The notes beneath the pieces were generated by a model that saw only the letters and a list, made by a program, of their open reading frames with translations, made no database searches and was not told the DNA's origin. The translations under genes and the position numbers were made by a program. DNA of 22,758 bases, taken from positions 1 to 22,758 of the forward strand of contig CBFHRK010000030.1 of NCBI GenBank assembly GCA_965658225.1. The letters run 5' to 3'. The DNA comes from ECT2AJA-044 sp965658225. GTDB lineage: Bacteria; Bacteroidota; Bacteroidia; Flavobacteriales; ECT2AJA-044. Positions 7,144 through 14,634 of the stretch are shown one piece after another; position 1 is the first letter of the stretch; each line of letters opens with the position of its first letter.

Positions 7144-7767
7144 TTAGAACGGCAGATACACCACTTTCTTCGTCTCAAAAAAAGGCTCTTCGTAGAAGTT
7201 ACTTAACGAATACTGTTCAGAAGATGGGAAAGGTGCTAACTCCTCTGTTAGGTCGCCGCCTTTTAAGTAGAGAATTCCATTTTTACGATCATGAGTAGAT
7301 ACCTTGTTTATCTTTTTGCGAACCCAAGGAACAAACACTTCCATTTTAGTCACTGCCCTACTCACAACAAAATCGAAGCTGTCCTTCACCTTATCAGCGC
7401 GCTGATGAACAGCCGTAACATTCTTTAATTCGAGTTCCTCTGCTACGGCATTTACAACTTTAATCTTCTTTCCTATAGAATCTACAAGGCGAAAATCCAC
7501 TTCGGGAAATAGAATAGCCAACGGAATCCCGGGGAACCCTCCTCCCGTTCCGACATCCAGAATTTTCGCCCCAGGATTAAAGGACTGCACCTTTGCAATA
7601 GCCAATGAATGTAGAACATGTCGCTCATAAAAGTGCTCGGTATCCTTTCTCGAGATCACATTTATTTGAGCGTTCCACTCTAGATAACACGCCAAGAGTT
7701 GGCCTATTTGATCTCTTTGCTGGCTCGTCAATTCAGGAAAGTAGGAGAATATTTTTTCCGCCTTCAT
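7144..7767 (-). CDS. rsmG: 16S rRNA (guanine-527-N7) methyltransferase
   Basis: A 207-residue class I SAM-dependent methyltransferase that adds the N7 methyl group to G527 in the decoding region of 16S rRNA. Family marks include W31-N-x-x-x-N-V-I-S39, the RHVLHSL segment at 49-55, the SAM loop L70-DVGTGGGFPGIPL, and S136-RAV. The length is normal. The ATG at 7767 overlaps the stop of the upstream sigma-factor gene (7764-7767), so it is the third gene of a coupled operon rather than standing with mnmG/gidA as in many bacteria. In other species loss of RsmG gives low-level streptomycin resistance. Confidence 0.97.
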   Translation of the reverse strand: MKAEKIFSYFPELTSQQRDQIGQLLACYLEWNAQINVISRKDTEHFYERHVLHSLAIAKVQSFNPGAKILDVGTGGGFPGIPLAILFPEVDFRLVDSIGKKIKVVNAVAEELELKNVTAVHQRADKVKDSFDFVVSRAVTKMEVFVPWVRKKINKVSTHDRKNGILYLKGGDLTEELAPFPSSEQYSLSNFYEEPFFETKKVVYLPF

Positions 7768-8348
7768 AATTCGGTCAATTGAAACAGAGACAGCAAAAGT
7801 CCTCTTGCGCGAAGTAATTTACCTTTCACACTTCCCAGGGGCATATCCAGTGCTGTGCTTATTTCATCATAGCTCATTTCCTTCATGTACCTCAACTCCA
7901 CAAGTTGTCGATAATGAGGTTTCAATTGCCCAATTACCTCGCGCACCGCCGCATGCCTTTGTGCTCGAATAACTTTCTCTTCAGGATTTAATCCGGCCGC
8001 AGGCCGATCCGCCAAAACCGCTCGAATTGCTCGACCAATACGTTCGTCATCCAAAGAAACGGAAGCGCCTTTTTGAGCTCTATGCAAGTCGATTAAACTG
8101 TTCTGCCCGATTCGAAACAACCACGTCGAAAAGGCAAAGCGCTCGTCGTAGTCTTTAAGAGCATTGAGCGCTTTCGTAAATGCAATTACAGTGGCGTCCT
8201 CAGCATCTTCTGCAATACTTGTTCTCCCAATCAAATGCTGATACAAGGGTTCCCAATGCGCCTGAACTAAATGTGCACGCGCTTGCTCGTCGCCCTCACG
8301 GGCCGATGAAATCCAGGTACTTAAATCTTCCGCCGAAATACTATTCAC
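7764..8348 (-). CDS. RNA polymerase sigma-70 family factor, ECF-like
   Basis: A 194-residue two-domain sigma factor. Region 2 covers roughly 20-92 with EDAEDATVIAFTKALNAL and STWLFRIGQNSLIDLHR; region 4 covers 134-187 with PHYRQLVELRYMKEMSYDEI, a helix-turn-helix, then G172-S-V-K-G-K-L-L-R. The linker of about 40 residues is longer than minimal. It starts with GTG at 8348, 8 nt inside the glycosyltransferase gene upstream, and its stop overlaps rsmG. No anti-sigma gene is adjacent, so its control is not visible. Which promoters it recognises is unknown. Placement between a membrane glycosyltransferase and rsmG makes envelope-linked regulation an attractive guess only. Confidence 0.92.
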   Translation of the reverse strand: MNSISAEDLSTWISSAREGDEQARAHLVQAHWEPLYQHLIGRTSIAEDAEDATVIAFTKALNALKDYDERFAFSTWLFRIGQNSLIDLHRAQKGASVSLDDERIGRAIRAVLADRPAAGLNPEEKVIRAQRHAAVREVIGQLKPHYRQLVELRYMKEMSYDEISTALDMPLGSVKGKLLRARGLLLSLFQLTEL

Positions 8349-9432
8349 TTTGCGTCCATTTTTGGGGCTTAAAGATCCCTAGCACTCCGTAAAGAAACAT
8401 AAATAAGAGCAAAAAGGGAATAAGATACCAACGCTTCCAAAGCAGACTTGTTTTGCCAACCGTGCGAAAGAAAGGATAAATCAATAACGACTCCATCATT
8501 AGGAAGCATCCGAATAAGAAGGCCATTAACCCCGTAGAAGCACCTTGAAGTATGGAACCAAAAAGCCCAAAAATGAATCCAGCCTGAGCAGCTACATAAA
8601 AAAATAGATAAGCTTGATCCCACAGCGGATACTTCATTCCCGTTGAAGCATGTCGCCTCTTTTGCGAAATCCAAGCAGCCCACGATTGCGGCGGTGTACT
8701 TTCGGTTTGAGCCTCTTTTCTCCACCTGACTGCCACTTTTTGGGGATTCCGTCTCTGTAAAAGCAAATCGTCATCACCACTCAGAACCTCTGCATCCGCC
8801 CATAAGTCTTCTTTCATAGAAGCCCATTTTCTATAGGCCCAATTTCGACCCACAGCCATATAAGATCGCCCTACTCGGGCCGATGACAAATACAACTCGG
8901 CCGTTTGAATGGTCTCTAACTGAATCAAATCGTTCAGCAATCCCCCGCTGGTTGTATACTGCCCGAGGCCAATAAAAACCTCTGCTCCATTATTCATAGC
9001 GCGAACCACTTCGCGAAGCCAGTTTTCTGAAACCGGCAGGCAATCAGCATCAATGCTCACTATAAGGTCGTGTTTACAGGCTTCCCATCCGGCAAGCACG
9101 GCTCCCTTTTTTCCAGGAAGCGCTTTCTCTCTTAACTGGATCGAAGATACATCGAGCCGAGAAGGCTCGGAAGAAATTCTTTGTAGCCATGTTTCCGTTT
9201 CGTCGGTGCTACCATCATTCACTACGACCCATTGAATATTCGGGTACGATTGATTTTCAAGTGCGCGAAACAATTGAGGTAAGGAATCCGCCTCATTCTT
9301 TGCGCAGGTGAGTACCGTAACTGGAGGCCACTGATCGGGTTCGTGGGCCAATGGTTCTTGCTTGAGCGTTCTATAAAAATGGAACGCATATAAGCTTAAA
9401 ACTAAAATTGAAAGCGTAAATAAATAAAACAA
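8341..9432 (-). CDS. Membrane-bound family 2 glycosyltransferase
   Basis: A 363-residue processive-type GT2 enzyme. An N-terminal membrane helix (2-20) is followed by a cytoplasmic GT-A domain with V71-N-D-G-S-T-D-E78, the metal-binding D128-A-D130, the catalytic-base region S218-G-D-D-D222 and Q257-K-R-R-H-A-S263, which takes the place of the QxxRW motif. Three C-terminal helices lie at about 272-294, 300-320 and 334-354. The arrangement resembles poly-N-acetylglucosamine or ceramide-type synthases. The only usable start is TTG at 9432, directly after an in-frame TGA; there is no ATG near the N-terminus. It heads an operon with the sigma factor and rsmG. The sugar donor and product are unknown. 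Confidence 0.9.
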   Translation of the reverse strand: MFYLFTLSILVLSLYAFHFYRTLKQEPLAHEPDQWPPVTVLTCAKNEADSLPQLFRALENQSYPNIQWVVVNDGSTDETETWLQRISSEPSRLDVSSIQLREKALPGKKGAVLAGWEACKHDLIVSIDADCLPVSENWLREVVRAMNNGAEVFIGLGQYTTSGGLLNDLIQLETIQTAELYLSSARVGRSYMAVGRNWAYRKWASMKEDLWADAEVLSGDDDLLLQRRNPQKVAVRWRKEAQTESTPPQSWAAWISQKRRHASTGMKYPLWDQAYLFFYVAAQAGFIFGLFGSILQGASTGLMAFLFGCFLMMESLLIYPFFRTVGKTSLLWKRWYLIPFLLLFMFLYGVLGIFKPQKWTQSE

Positions 9433-9466
9433 TCAGCGAGAATTTAGCCGGGAATTGTCCGCTCTT

Positions 9467-9502
9467 TCAGAATGGGAATATACACATTAACCCCTTGCAC
9501 AT
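9467..9502 (-). CDS. Possible 11-codon leader ORF upstream of the glycosyltransferase operon
   Basis: The ATG at 9502 lies 5 nt after a perfect -7 box and opens an 11-codon frame (MCKGLMCIFPF) ending at TGA, 34 nt before the TTG start of the glycosyltransferase gene and in a different frame. The position would suit a leaderless leader peptide. It could also be chance, because ORFs this short are common. Confidence 0.25.
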   Translation of the reverse strand: MCKGLMCIFPF

Positions 9503-9507
9503 GGGCC

Positions 9508-9535
9508 CAAAAGTAGGATTTCAAGTTCCAGTCAA
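9508..9535 (-). promoter_or_regulatory. Promoter of the glycosyltransferase-sigma-rsmG operon
   Basis: Minus-strand TACTTTTG (9515-9508) matches TAnnTTTG exactly. A TTG lies upstream (9535-9533) at a spacing of 17 nt, slightly shorter than the usual 19-20. Transcription would begin near 9503, giving a leader of about 70 nt before the TTG start at 9432. Confidence 0.5.
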
Positions 9536-9537
9536 CT

Positions 9538-10362
9538 TTAGAATATTTCTTTGAATCTCCTTTTCAACTTTTTGAAAAAATCTTCTTTTCTCGGCTTTTC
9601 AAGTCCATCATGAGTAATTTGATTTTTTAGGTGCCACGAAATTTTGTCCGCGTAATCTGGCAGGGAAGTCTCTAATTCAGGTAAAATCTTTTCAACTTTG
9701 GGATGAATACAGGCATTCACGGAAATAGTTAAATAAGCACCTGGCTGAACATCCGCAGTGTTGTTATTAATCGGTGCTTTCTCATTTTCACCGATTAAAT
9801 CTATCTGATAAATTTTATCCTTTCCCTTTTTAAGTCGTTTAGTTCCTTTCTTTTCGTTTCGCCATGGATGCTCATTATCGAGCATTTGCGAATAAAGAAA
9901 ATCCTTTTTCCAAAGTGAAACCTGATGAGACATAAGATACTTCGACTCATGATTGTCTAATAGAGAAAGTTCCATTCCACCAAAATTATGCCCAGTAGCC
10001 TGGGTACGATAGAATTCAGCGCTGTGCAACTTCACGAACTTAAGTCTGTTCTTAAGAACATAATCTAAAAGGGGCTCGAGCACACCTTCTGGTACTTTTC
10101 TACTAAACCACATATCTTCCTGAAGTAGAATCACATATTCTTCTTCAATTTGGTCTAGAACAGTTTTAAGTCGATTTGACCATGGCCCCTTGCCCGATTT
10201 CAAATGAATATATCCATCCAAGTCCAAGTCTTTTTCCTCCGTTGTAAAATACTTTTTCAACTCAATTGTTGAGTCCCAATACTTCGAAAAAAAGAAATCA
10301 AATCCTTTATAAAGAAGCTCGTATCGATCGCAGGCAAAAACTACTAAGGCTACATTTTTCAT
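9538..10362 (-). CDS. Glycosyltransferase-like protein of a polysaccharide-locus family
   Basis: A 274-residue protein with a probable GT-A-like fold. The N-terminus NVALVVFACDRYELLYKGFD is typical of a nucleotide-sugar-binding strand and helix; G59-PWSNRL65 and L79-LQEDMWF86, with an acidic pair in the DxD position, resemble genes I recall from LPS and capsule clusters. The C-terminus is strongly basic (KKLKRRFKEIF), perhaps for membrane contact. The frame extends to a TTG at 10476, but the first ATG is at 10362 and gives a sensible start. The gene is visibly richer in A and T than its neighbours and stands outside any polysaccharide cluster, which hints at transfer. Acceptor and donor unknown. 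Confidence 0.7.
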   Translation of the reverse strand: MKNVALVVFACDRYELLYKGFDFFFSKYWDSTIELKKYFTTEEKDLDLDGYIHLKSGKGPWSNRLKTVLDQIEEEYVILLQEDMWFSRKVPEGVLEPLLDYVLKNRLKFVKLHSAEFYRTQATGHNFGGMELSLLDNHESKYLMSHQVSLWKKDFLYSQMLDNEHPWRNEKKGTKRLKKGKDKIYQIDLIGENEKAPINNNTADVQPGAYLTISVNACIHPKVEKILPELETSLPDYADKISWHLKNQITHDGLEKPRKEDFFKKLKRRFKEIF

Positions 10363-10569
10363 CGTCAAATCATATACTCGAGTTTCAAAAGTCGCTGTCT
10401 TCAGCGGATAATAAAAATTTAAAACAAAATCGATCGCTTTTATAATGTCCTCTAATGGTAGATAAATAAGTTTCAACGAATCACTAGCTCCTATGAATTT
10501 GACATAATTTCAAAAGTTTTTCGGCGCTTAGTTAGGTTCTATATTCAGTGCTCGCCGACGGTAAAGTAT

Positions 10570-10577
10570 TACCTTTG
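10570..10577 (+). promoter_or_regulatory. -7 box of tgt, 4 nt from the start codon
   Basis: TACCTTTG is an exact TAnnTTTG match. At the expected -33 distance (19-nt spacer) stands GTG (10548-10550), one base from TTG. Only CTCC separates the box from the ATG at 10582, so the mRNA should be leaderless. Confidence 0.6.
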
Positions 10578-10581
10578 CTCC

Positions 10582-11712
10582 ATGCAATTTGAGCTCTTAC
10601 ATTCAGACCCGCAATCGAAGGCACGTGCCGGAACGATTACGACCGCACACGGAAAAATTGAAACGCCCATCTTCATGCCGGTAGGAACAGCCGGAACCGT
10701 GAAAGGAGTGCACCAGCACGAATTAAAAGAAGACATAAAAGCGGATATCATTCTGGGAAACACCTACCACTTGTATCTTCGACCCGGACTCGAAATTTTA
10801 GAGGCTGCAGGTGGGCTTCATAAATTCATGAATTGGGACAAACCCATCTTGACCGACAGTGGGGGTTACCAAGTGTATTCCCTTTCAGGAACGCGGAAGA
10901 TTAAGGAAGCTGGAGTCAACTTCAAAAGTCATATCGACGGAAGGAACCTATTCTTTAGTCCGGAAATTGCAATTGACATTCAACGTACCATCGGTGCCGA
11001 TATCATAATGGCTTTTGATGAGTGTACCCCCTACCCTTGTGAAAGAAACTATGCGCGAAATAGTATGCACATGACCCATCGATGGTTAAAGCGCTGTTGT
11101 ACACATTTCGATCAAGGTGAAGGAAAATACGGGTACGATCAAACCTTTTTCCCCATTGTTCAAGGAAGTGTTTATCCAGACCTCCGAAAGCAATCGGCCG
11201 AATTCATTGCTTCTATGGATCGCGAAGCTAATGCCATTGGTGGACTAAGCGTTGGCGAACCCAAAGAAGAGCTTTATGGAATGACGGATGTGGTGACGGA
11301 TATCCTTCCGGCCGATAGGCCGCGCTACTTAATGGGCGTGGGAACACCGGCAAACATTCTAGAGAGTATCGGACTGGGTATCGATATGTTCGATTGCGTG
11401 ATGCCCACACGGAACGCGCGGAACGGACAAATATTTACTTCGGAAGGAATTGTGAACCTCCGGAATAAAAAATGGGCCAACGATTTTTCTCCCCTCGACC
11501 CAAACGGAACCAGCTACGTAGATTCGAAATACAGTCGAGCCTACGTGCGCCATTTAATTCATAGCAATGAGTATTTAGGTAAGCAAATTGCCAGTATTCA
11601 CAATTTAGCTTTCTATTTGTGGTTAGTGAAAGAGGCACGCGCGCACATCATCGCTGGAGATTTCCGATCTTGGAAAGATCAAATGGTACCGAAACTCGAA
11701 AACCGTCTGTAA
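10582..11712 (+). CDS. tgt: tRNA-guanine transglycosylase (queuine tRNA-ribosyltransferase)
   Basis: A 376-residue TIM-barrel enzyme that swaps guanine-34 of tRNAs with GUN anticodons for the queuosine precursor preQ1. Active-site residues are present: Asp92 in T-D-S-G-G and the nucleophile Asp271 in F-D-C-V-M-P-T-R, with the substrate loop GGLSVGEPKEE (220-230). The usual structural zinc site is not: where the family has C-x-C-x2-C just before (Y)SRAY, this protein has NGTSYVDSKYSRAYVRHL (308-325) with no cysteine, though the later histidine (IHNLAFY, His340) remains. I recall the same loss in other Bacteroidota. The next gene begins at the base after the stop codon, so tgt heads an operon with the LptF/G-type permease and the EamA transporter. 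Confidence 0.97.
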   Translation: MQFELLHSDPQSKARAGTITTAHGKIETPIFMPVGTAGTVKGVHQHELKEDIKADIILGNTYHLYLRPGLEILEAAGGLHKFMNWDKPILTDSGGYQVYSLSGTRKIKEAGVNFKSHIDGRNLFFSPEIAIDIQRTIGADIIMAFDECTPYPCERNYARNSMHMTHRWLKRCCTHFDQGEGKYGYDQTFFPIVQGSVYPDLRKQSAEFIASMDREANAIGGLSVGEPKEELYGMTDVVTDILPADRPRYLMGVGTPANILESIGLGIDMFDCVMPTRNARNGQIFTSEGIVNLRNKKWANDFSPLDPNGTSYVDSKYSRAYVRHLIHSNEYLGKQIASIHNLAFYLWLVKEARAHIIAGDFRSWKDQMVPKLENRL

Positions 11713-12789
11713 TTGAAGTTACTCGATCGATACATTGTGTTCCGCTTTATTGGAACCTTCTTATTCGTAATCTCGCTCATATTGCTGATTGCGATTGCGT
11801 TCGACGTTTCAGAAAAAATTGATTCACTCGTTTCAAAAGAAGCTCCCCTGAATGCGGTTCTATTTGATTACTATCTGAACTTTGCTTTTTACTACGGAAA
11901 TCTTTTCGCTTCGCTCATAATATTCGTAGCCGTAATCATTTTCACTTCACGCCTAGCGCAAAACACGGAGGTTGTAGCCATTTTGGCAAGTGGCGTTAGC
12001 TTCAACCGCTTTCTGCGACCTTACTTTATTGCCGCGACTATCCTCACCTTGATTTCACTCTACCTCAACAACTTTTTTATACCGCATGCCAACAAGGTTC
12101 GGCTCGATTTTGAATGGACGTATATAAACAACCCCGAAAGCAATCGATACCGAAATATTCACCGGAAAATTGGCCCGGACACCTATATTTTTCTTGAGAG
12201 TTTTAACCTCGAAAAAAAGGCCGGCTACCATTTTTCCATTGAGCAATTCAGCAACGATAGTTTGCGCTACAAACTTTTGGCCGATTTTCTTCGGTGGGAT
12301 TCGACCCTTCAAGTATGGCGAATGGAAAACTACTATGTACGGCGAATCAACGGATGGGATGAGCAAATTGAAAGCGGCAATAGAAAAGATACGGTACTCA
12401 ATTTTCGACCGGAGGAATTAGTAACAAAACTTTATACGATTGAAACGATGGATTTTTTCAAACTGAAAGATTTCATTGCTCAAGAAGAATTTCGCGGCTC
12501 CGAAAACCTCGTTTTTTACAATGTGGAAAGGAACCGAAGAATCGCCTTGCCCATGGCCACCTATGTTCTAACGCTCATTGGAGTGAGTTTAAGTTTTCGG
12601 AAAAAGCGAGGGGGAATGGGCTTAAATATTGCCATTGGCTTTGGGGCCATCTTTATTTATATCTTTTTCATGCAAGTGAGCACCACCTTCGCCACAAATG
12701 GAAACCTCTCGCCTCTTTTAGCCGTTTGGATTCCCAATATAATCTTCGGCATATTCGCCTTATTCCTGTACCGCCGTGCACTCCAATGA
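11713..12789 (+). CDS. LptF/LptG-family permease (lipopolysaccharide export)
   Basis: A 358-residue inner-membrane protein of the YjgP/YjgQ family, the membrane part of the Lpt ABC machine that extracts LPS from the inner membrane. It has three N-terminal helices (about 10-32, 56-80, 96-118), a periplasmic beta-jellyroll (about 120-275) rich in aromatic and charged residues, and three C-terminal helices (about 276-294, 303-325, 331-353), the pattern of LptF/LptG. The start is TTG at 11713, touching the tgt stop codon, with the typical N-terminus KLLDRYIVFRFIGTF. LptF and LptG cannot be told apart safely here. It overlaps the EamA transporter gene by 14 nt. Confidence 0.93.
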   Translation: MKLLDRYIVFRFIGTFLFVISLILLIAIAFDVSEKIDSLVSKEAPLNAVLFDYYLNFAFYYGNLFASLIIFVAVIIFTSRLAQNTEVVAILASGVSFNRFLRPYFIAATILTLISLYLNNFFIPHANKVRLDFEWTYINNPESNRYRNIHRKIGPDTYIFLESFNLEKKAGYHFSIEQFSNDSLRYKLLADFLRWDSTLQVWRMENYYVRRINGWDEQIESGNRKDTVLNFRPEELVTKLYTIETMDFFKLKDFIAQEEFRGSENLVFYNVERNRRIALPMATYVLTLIGVSLSFRKKRGGMGLNIAIGFGAIFIYIFFMQVSTTFATNGNLSPLLAVWIPNIIFGIFALFLYRRALQ

Positions 12790-13678
12790 GTTAAAAGGCC
12801 ATCTTCGGCTTCATTTCGTCGTTTTCCTCTGGGGATTCACCGCCATTTTGGGCCAACTTATCAGCCTTCCTGCGACTCAGCTGGTTTGGCATCGAATGCT
12901 CATCGCACTTTTGGGATTGCTGGCTTGGGTAAAGTTCAAAAACATCGATCTATCGATCGGATGGAAACCAGCGCTTCAAATGATCGCAACGGGTGGAATT
13001 ACCGCCGCGCATTGGATTACCTTTTTTCATGCTGTGAAAATTTCGAATGTGAGCATTACTTTGGCCTGCATGAGCTCTGGAGCACTTTTCGTCAGCTTCA
13101 TCGAACCACTCATTTATCGGAGGCGTATTGTACTTTCGGAAATCTTTTTTGGGCTCTTAACCATAATCGGCATATCCGTGATTTTCCAAGTCGCAGGTGG
13201 ATATCGAATGGGCATCATTGTAGCGCTCATTTCAGCAGCTTTAGCCGCTCTCTTCGCGGTTATCAACGGGGTGTTCGCCAAAACCTATCGCCCTACTGTC
13301 GTTACCACCTACGAAATGCTGGGAGGTGTTTTAGCCATTACTATTTATCTCGGCCTCACGGCCGGATTCGATCCCACGATGTTTTCTCCTCCCGCGATCG
13401 ACTGGCTCTACCTCGGTATTTTAGGAACCGTATGCACCGCCTACGCCTTTATTGTATCCGTTGATGTTACAAAGATTCTGAATCCATATACGGTGGTTCT
13501 CACGATTAACATGGAACCCATTTACGGCATTATTCTCGCCTTCCTTATTTTTGGGGATGCCGAAAAAATGACTCCAAGCTTCTACCTCGGTGCTTCGGTA
13601 ATCTTGGCGGCTGTATTCGGAAATGCCCTACTTAGGAAATGGCAAAAACGAAAGGCCGGGAAACTGAGCAATTCTTAG
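12776..13678 (+). CDS. EamA/DMT-family transporter
   Basis: A 300-residue integral membrane protein of the drug/metabolite transporter superfamily, with about ten hydrophobic helices in two repeated EamA halves (roughly 12-140 and 150-290). The first half has HFVVFLWGFTAILGQL and the second LISAALAALFAVINGVF and EPIYGIILAFLIFGD, the last being the usual end-of-repeat motif with a conserved glutamate. The C-terminal tail is basic. GTG at 12776 is the only start that keeps helix 1, and it lies inside the end of the preceding permease gene. The substrate is unknown (amino acids, nucleosides or other metabolites in this family). Confidence 0.92.
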   Translation: MHSNELKGHLRLHFVVFLWGFTAILGQLISLPATQLVWHRMLIALLGLLAWVKFKNIDLSIGWKPALQMIATGGITAAHWITFFHAVKISNVSITLACMSSGALFVSFIEPLIYRRRIVLSEIFFGLLTIIGISVIFQVAGGYRMGIIVALISAALAALFAVINGVFAKTYRPTVVTTYEMLGGVLAITIYLGLTAGFDPTMFSPPAIDWLYLGILGTVCTAYAFIVSVDVTKILNPYTVVLTINMEPIYGIILAFLIFGDAEKMTPSFYLGASVILAAVFGNALLRKWQKRKAGKLSNS

Positions 13679-13747
13679 CATAGTTCGTTGAACGTTTTCC
13701 GCTGCTCGGTGCTTAAGTATCGTACTCTTAGTAATAAAACATACTCG

Positions 13748-14563
13748 TTATAATACTCCCTGCCAAACGAAGTATTCGGAGAAAGAGCTCAGATCAACCT
13801 CTTTTTCGAAAAGTCCAAAACATGTACTTCCACTCCCACTCATAGCGGCATATACCGCTCCCGCCGCGTACAATCGATCCTTTAACACATCAATATCAGG
13901 ATGCAACGGGAAAACTGACCCTTCAAAATCGTTGAAGACCTGATTCTTCCATTCCTGCACCGGTTGCTCAATCGACCTTCTCAAAGCCCTTCCGGCCGGA
14001 TTCTTATCAACGCAAGCGTAAGCCTCCGCGGTAGAGACATGAATATTCGGATTTACCAGTACTAAATTCCAACCGGATAAATCGACCCGAGTAGGGTGAA
14101 AACAATCGCCCTTTTGAGTGGCAAAAACAGGCTCGTTTTTAACGAAAAAGGCACAATCACTTCCAAGTTGACGTGCGTAATTCTCAAGGTCCGCAACCGA
14201 GATTCCCAGCTCATAAACCTCATTGAGTCCTTTTAAAGTAGACGCAGCGTCTGCTGATCCACCTCCCAATCCCGCGCCCATTGGAATACATTTATGTAAA
14301 TGAATTAAGGTGGCAGGCAATGAGAAATCGGCTCGAACTAGTTCAAAAGCTCGTATACACAGATTATCACCATCGTCGGGTATGTCAATACCACTTGTGG
14401 AAAAGGTTATGCCCTGGGCATTAACATCCGAATTCGGAGTAATTTCCAAAACATCGGTCAAAGGCACGGGGTAAAAGACGGTTTCAAGGTTATGAAACCC
14501 ATCGGGCCTCCTGTTTAAAATATTGAGTCCCAGGTTGATCTTACAATTCGGGTAATAAATCAT
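13748..14563 (-). CDS. ispE: 4-diphosphocytidyl-2-C-methyl-D-erythritol kinase
   Basis: A 271-residue GHMP kinase of the MEP isoprenoid pathway, phosphorylating the 2-hydroxyl of CDP-methylerythritol. Key features are Lys8 in C-K-I-N-L-G-L, the substrate region D21-G-F-H-N-L, the ATP-binding glycine-rich loop P94-M-G-A-G-L-G-G-G-S-A-D-A-A, and Asp136 in G-S-D-C-A-F-F, with a late A-M-S-G-S-G-S-T glycine loop. Length is slightly short but complete. It converges with the EamA gene and diverges from accA. A -7-like box ends 5 nt before the ATG. Confidence 0.96.
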   Translation of the reverse strand: MIYYPNCKINLGLNILNRRPDGFHNLETVFYPVPLTDVLEITPNSDVNAQGITFSTSGIDIPDDGDNLCIRAFELVRADFSLPATLIHLHKCIPMGAGLGGGSADAASTLKGLNEVYELGISVADLENYARQLGSDCAFFVKNEPVFATQKGDCFHPTRVDLSGWNLVLVNPNIHVSTAEAYACVDKNPAGRALRRSIEQPVQEWKNQVFNDFEGSVFPLHPDIDVLKDRLYAAGAVYAAMSGSGSTCFGLFEKEVDLSSFSEYFVWQGVL

Positions 14564-14568
14564 GTCGT

Positions 14569-14576
14569 TAAAGATA
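14569..14576 (-). promoter_or_regulatory. -7 box upstream of ispE
   Basis: Minus-strand TATCTTTA, one mismatch to TAnnTTTG, ends 5 nt before the ispE ATG, again predicting a leaderless or nearly leaderless mRNA. No -33 TTG seen. Confidence 0.45.
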
Positions 14577-14609
14577 GCACATCCACTGGCGATTAAAGAA
14601 AAAATAGGT

Positions 14610-14616
14610 ACTTTGG
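14610..14616 (+). promoter_or_regulatory. -7-like box upstream of accA
   Basis: TACTTTG, a one-base-shorter variant of TAnnTTTG, lies about 18 nt before the accA start codon. No -33 TTG is evident, so support is modest. Confidence 0.35.
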
Positions 14617-14634
14617 ACGCCCAAATCCGAACAC

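Noticed and set aside
10363..10476. TTG-initiated extension of the glycosyltransferase-like gene
   Set aside because: The first ATG at 10362 gives the typical N-terminal strand, and the extra 38 residues look like ordinary open frame. A hydrophobic N-terminal segment cannot be fully excluded.
12886..13464. A 192-residue open frame inside the EamA transporter gene
   Set aside because: It is a shadow in another frame, with no membrane pattern or known motif; the EamA frame explains the region fully.
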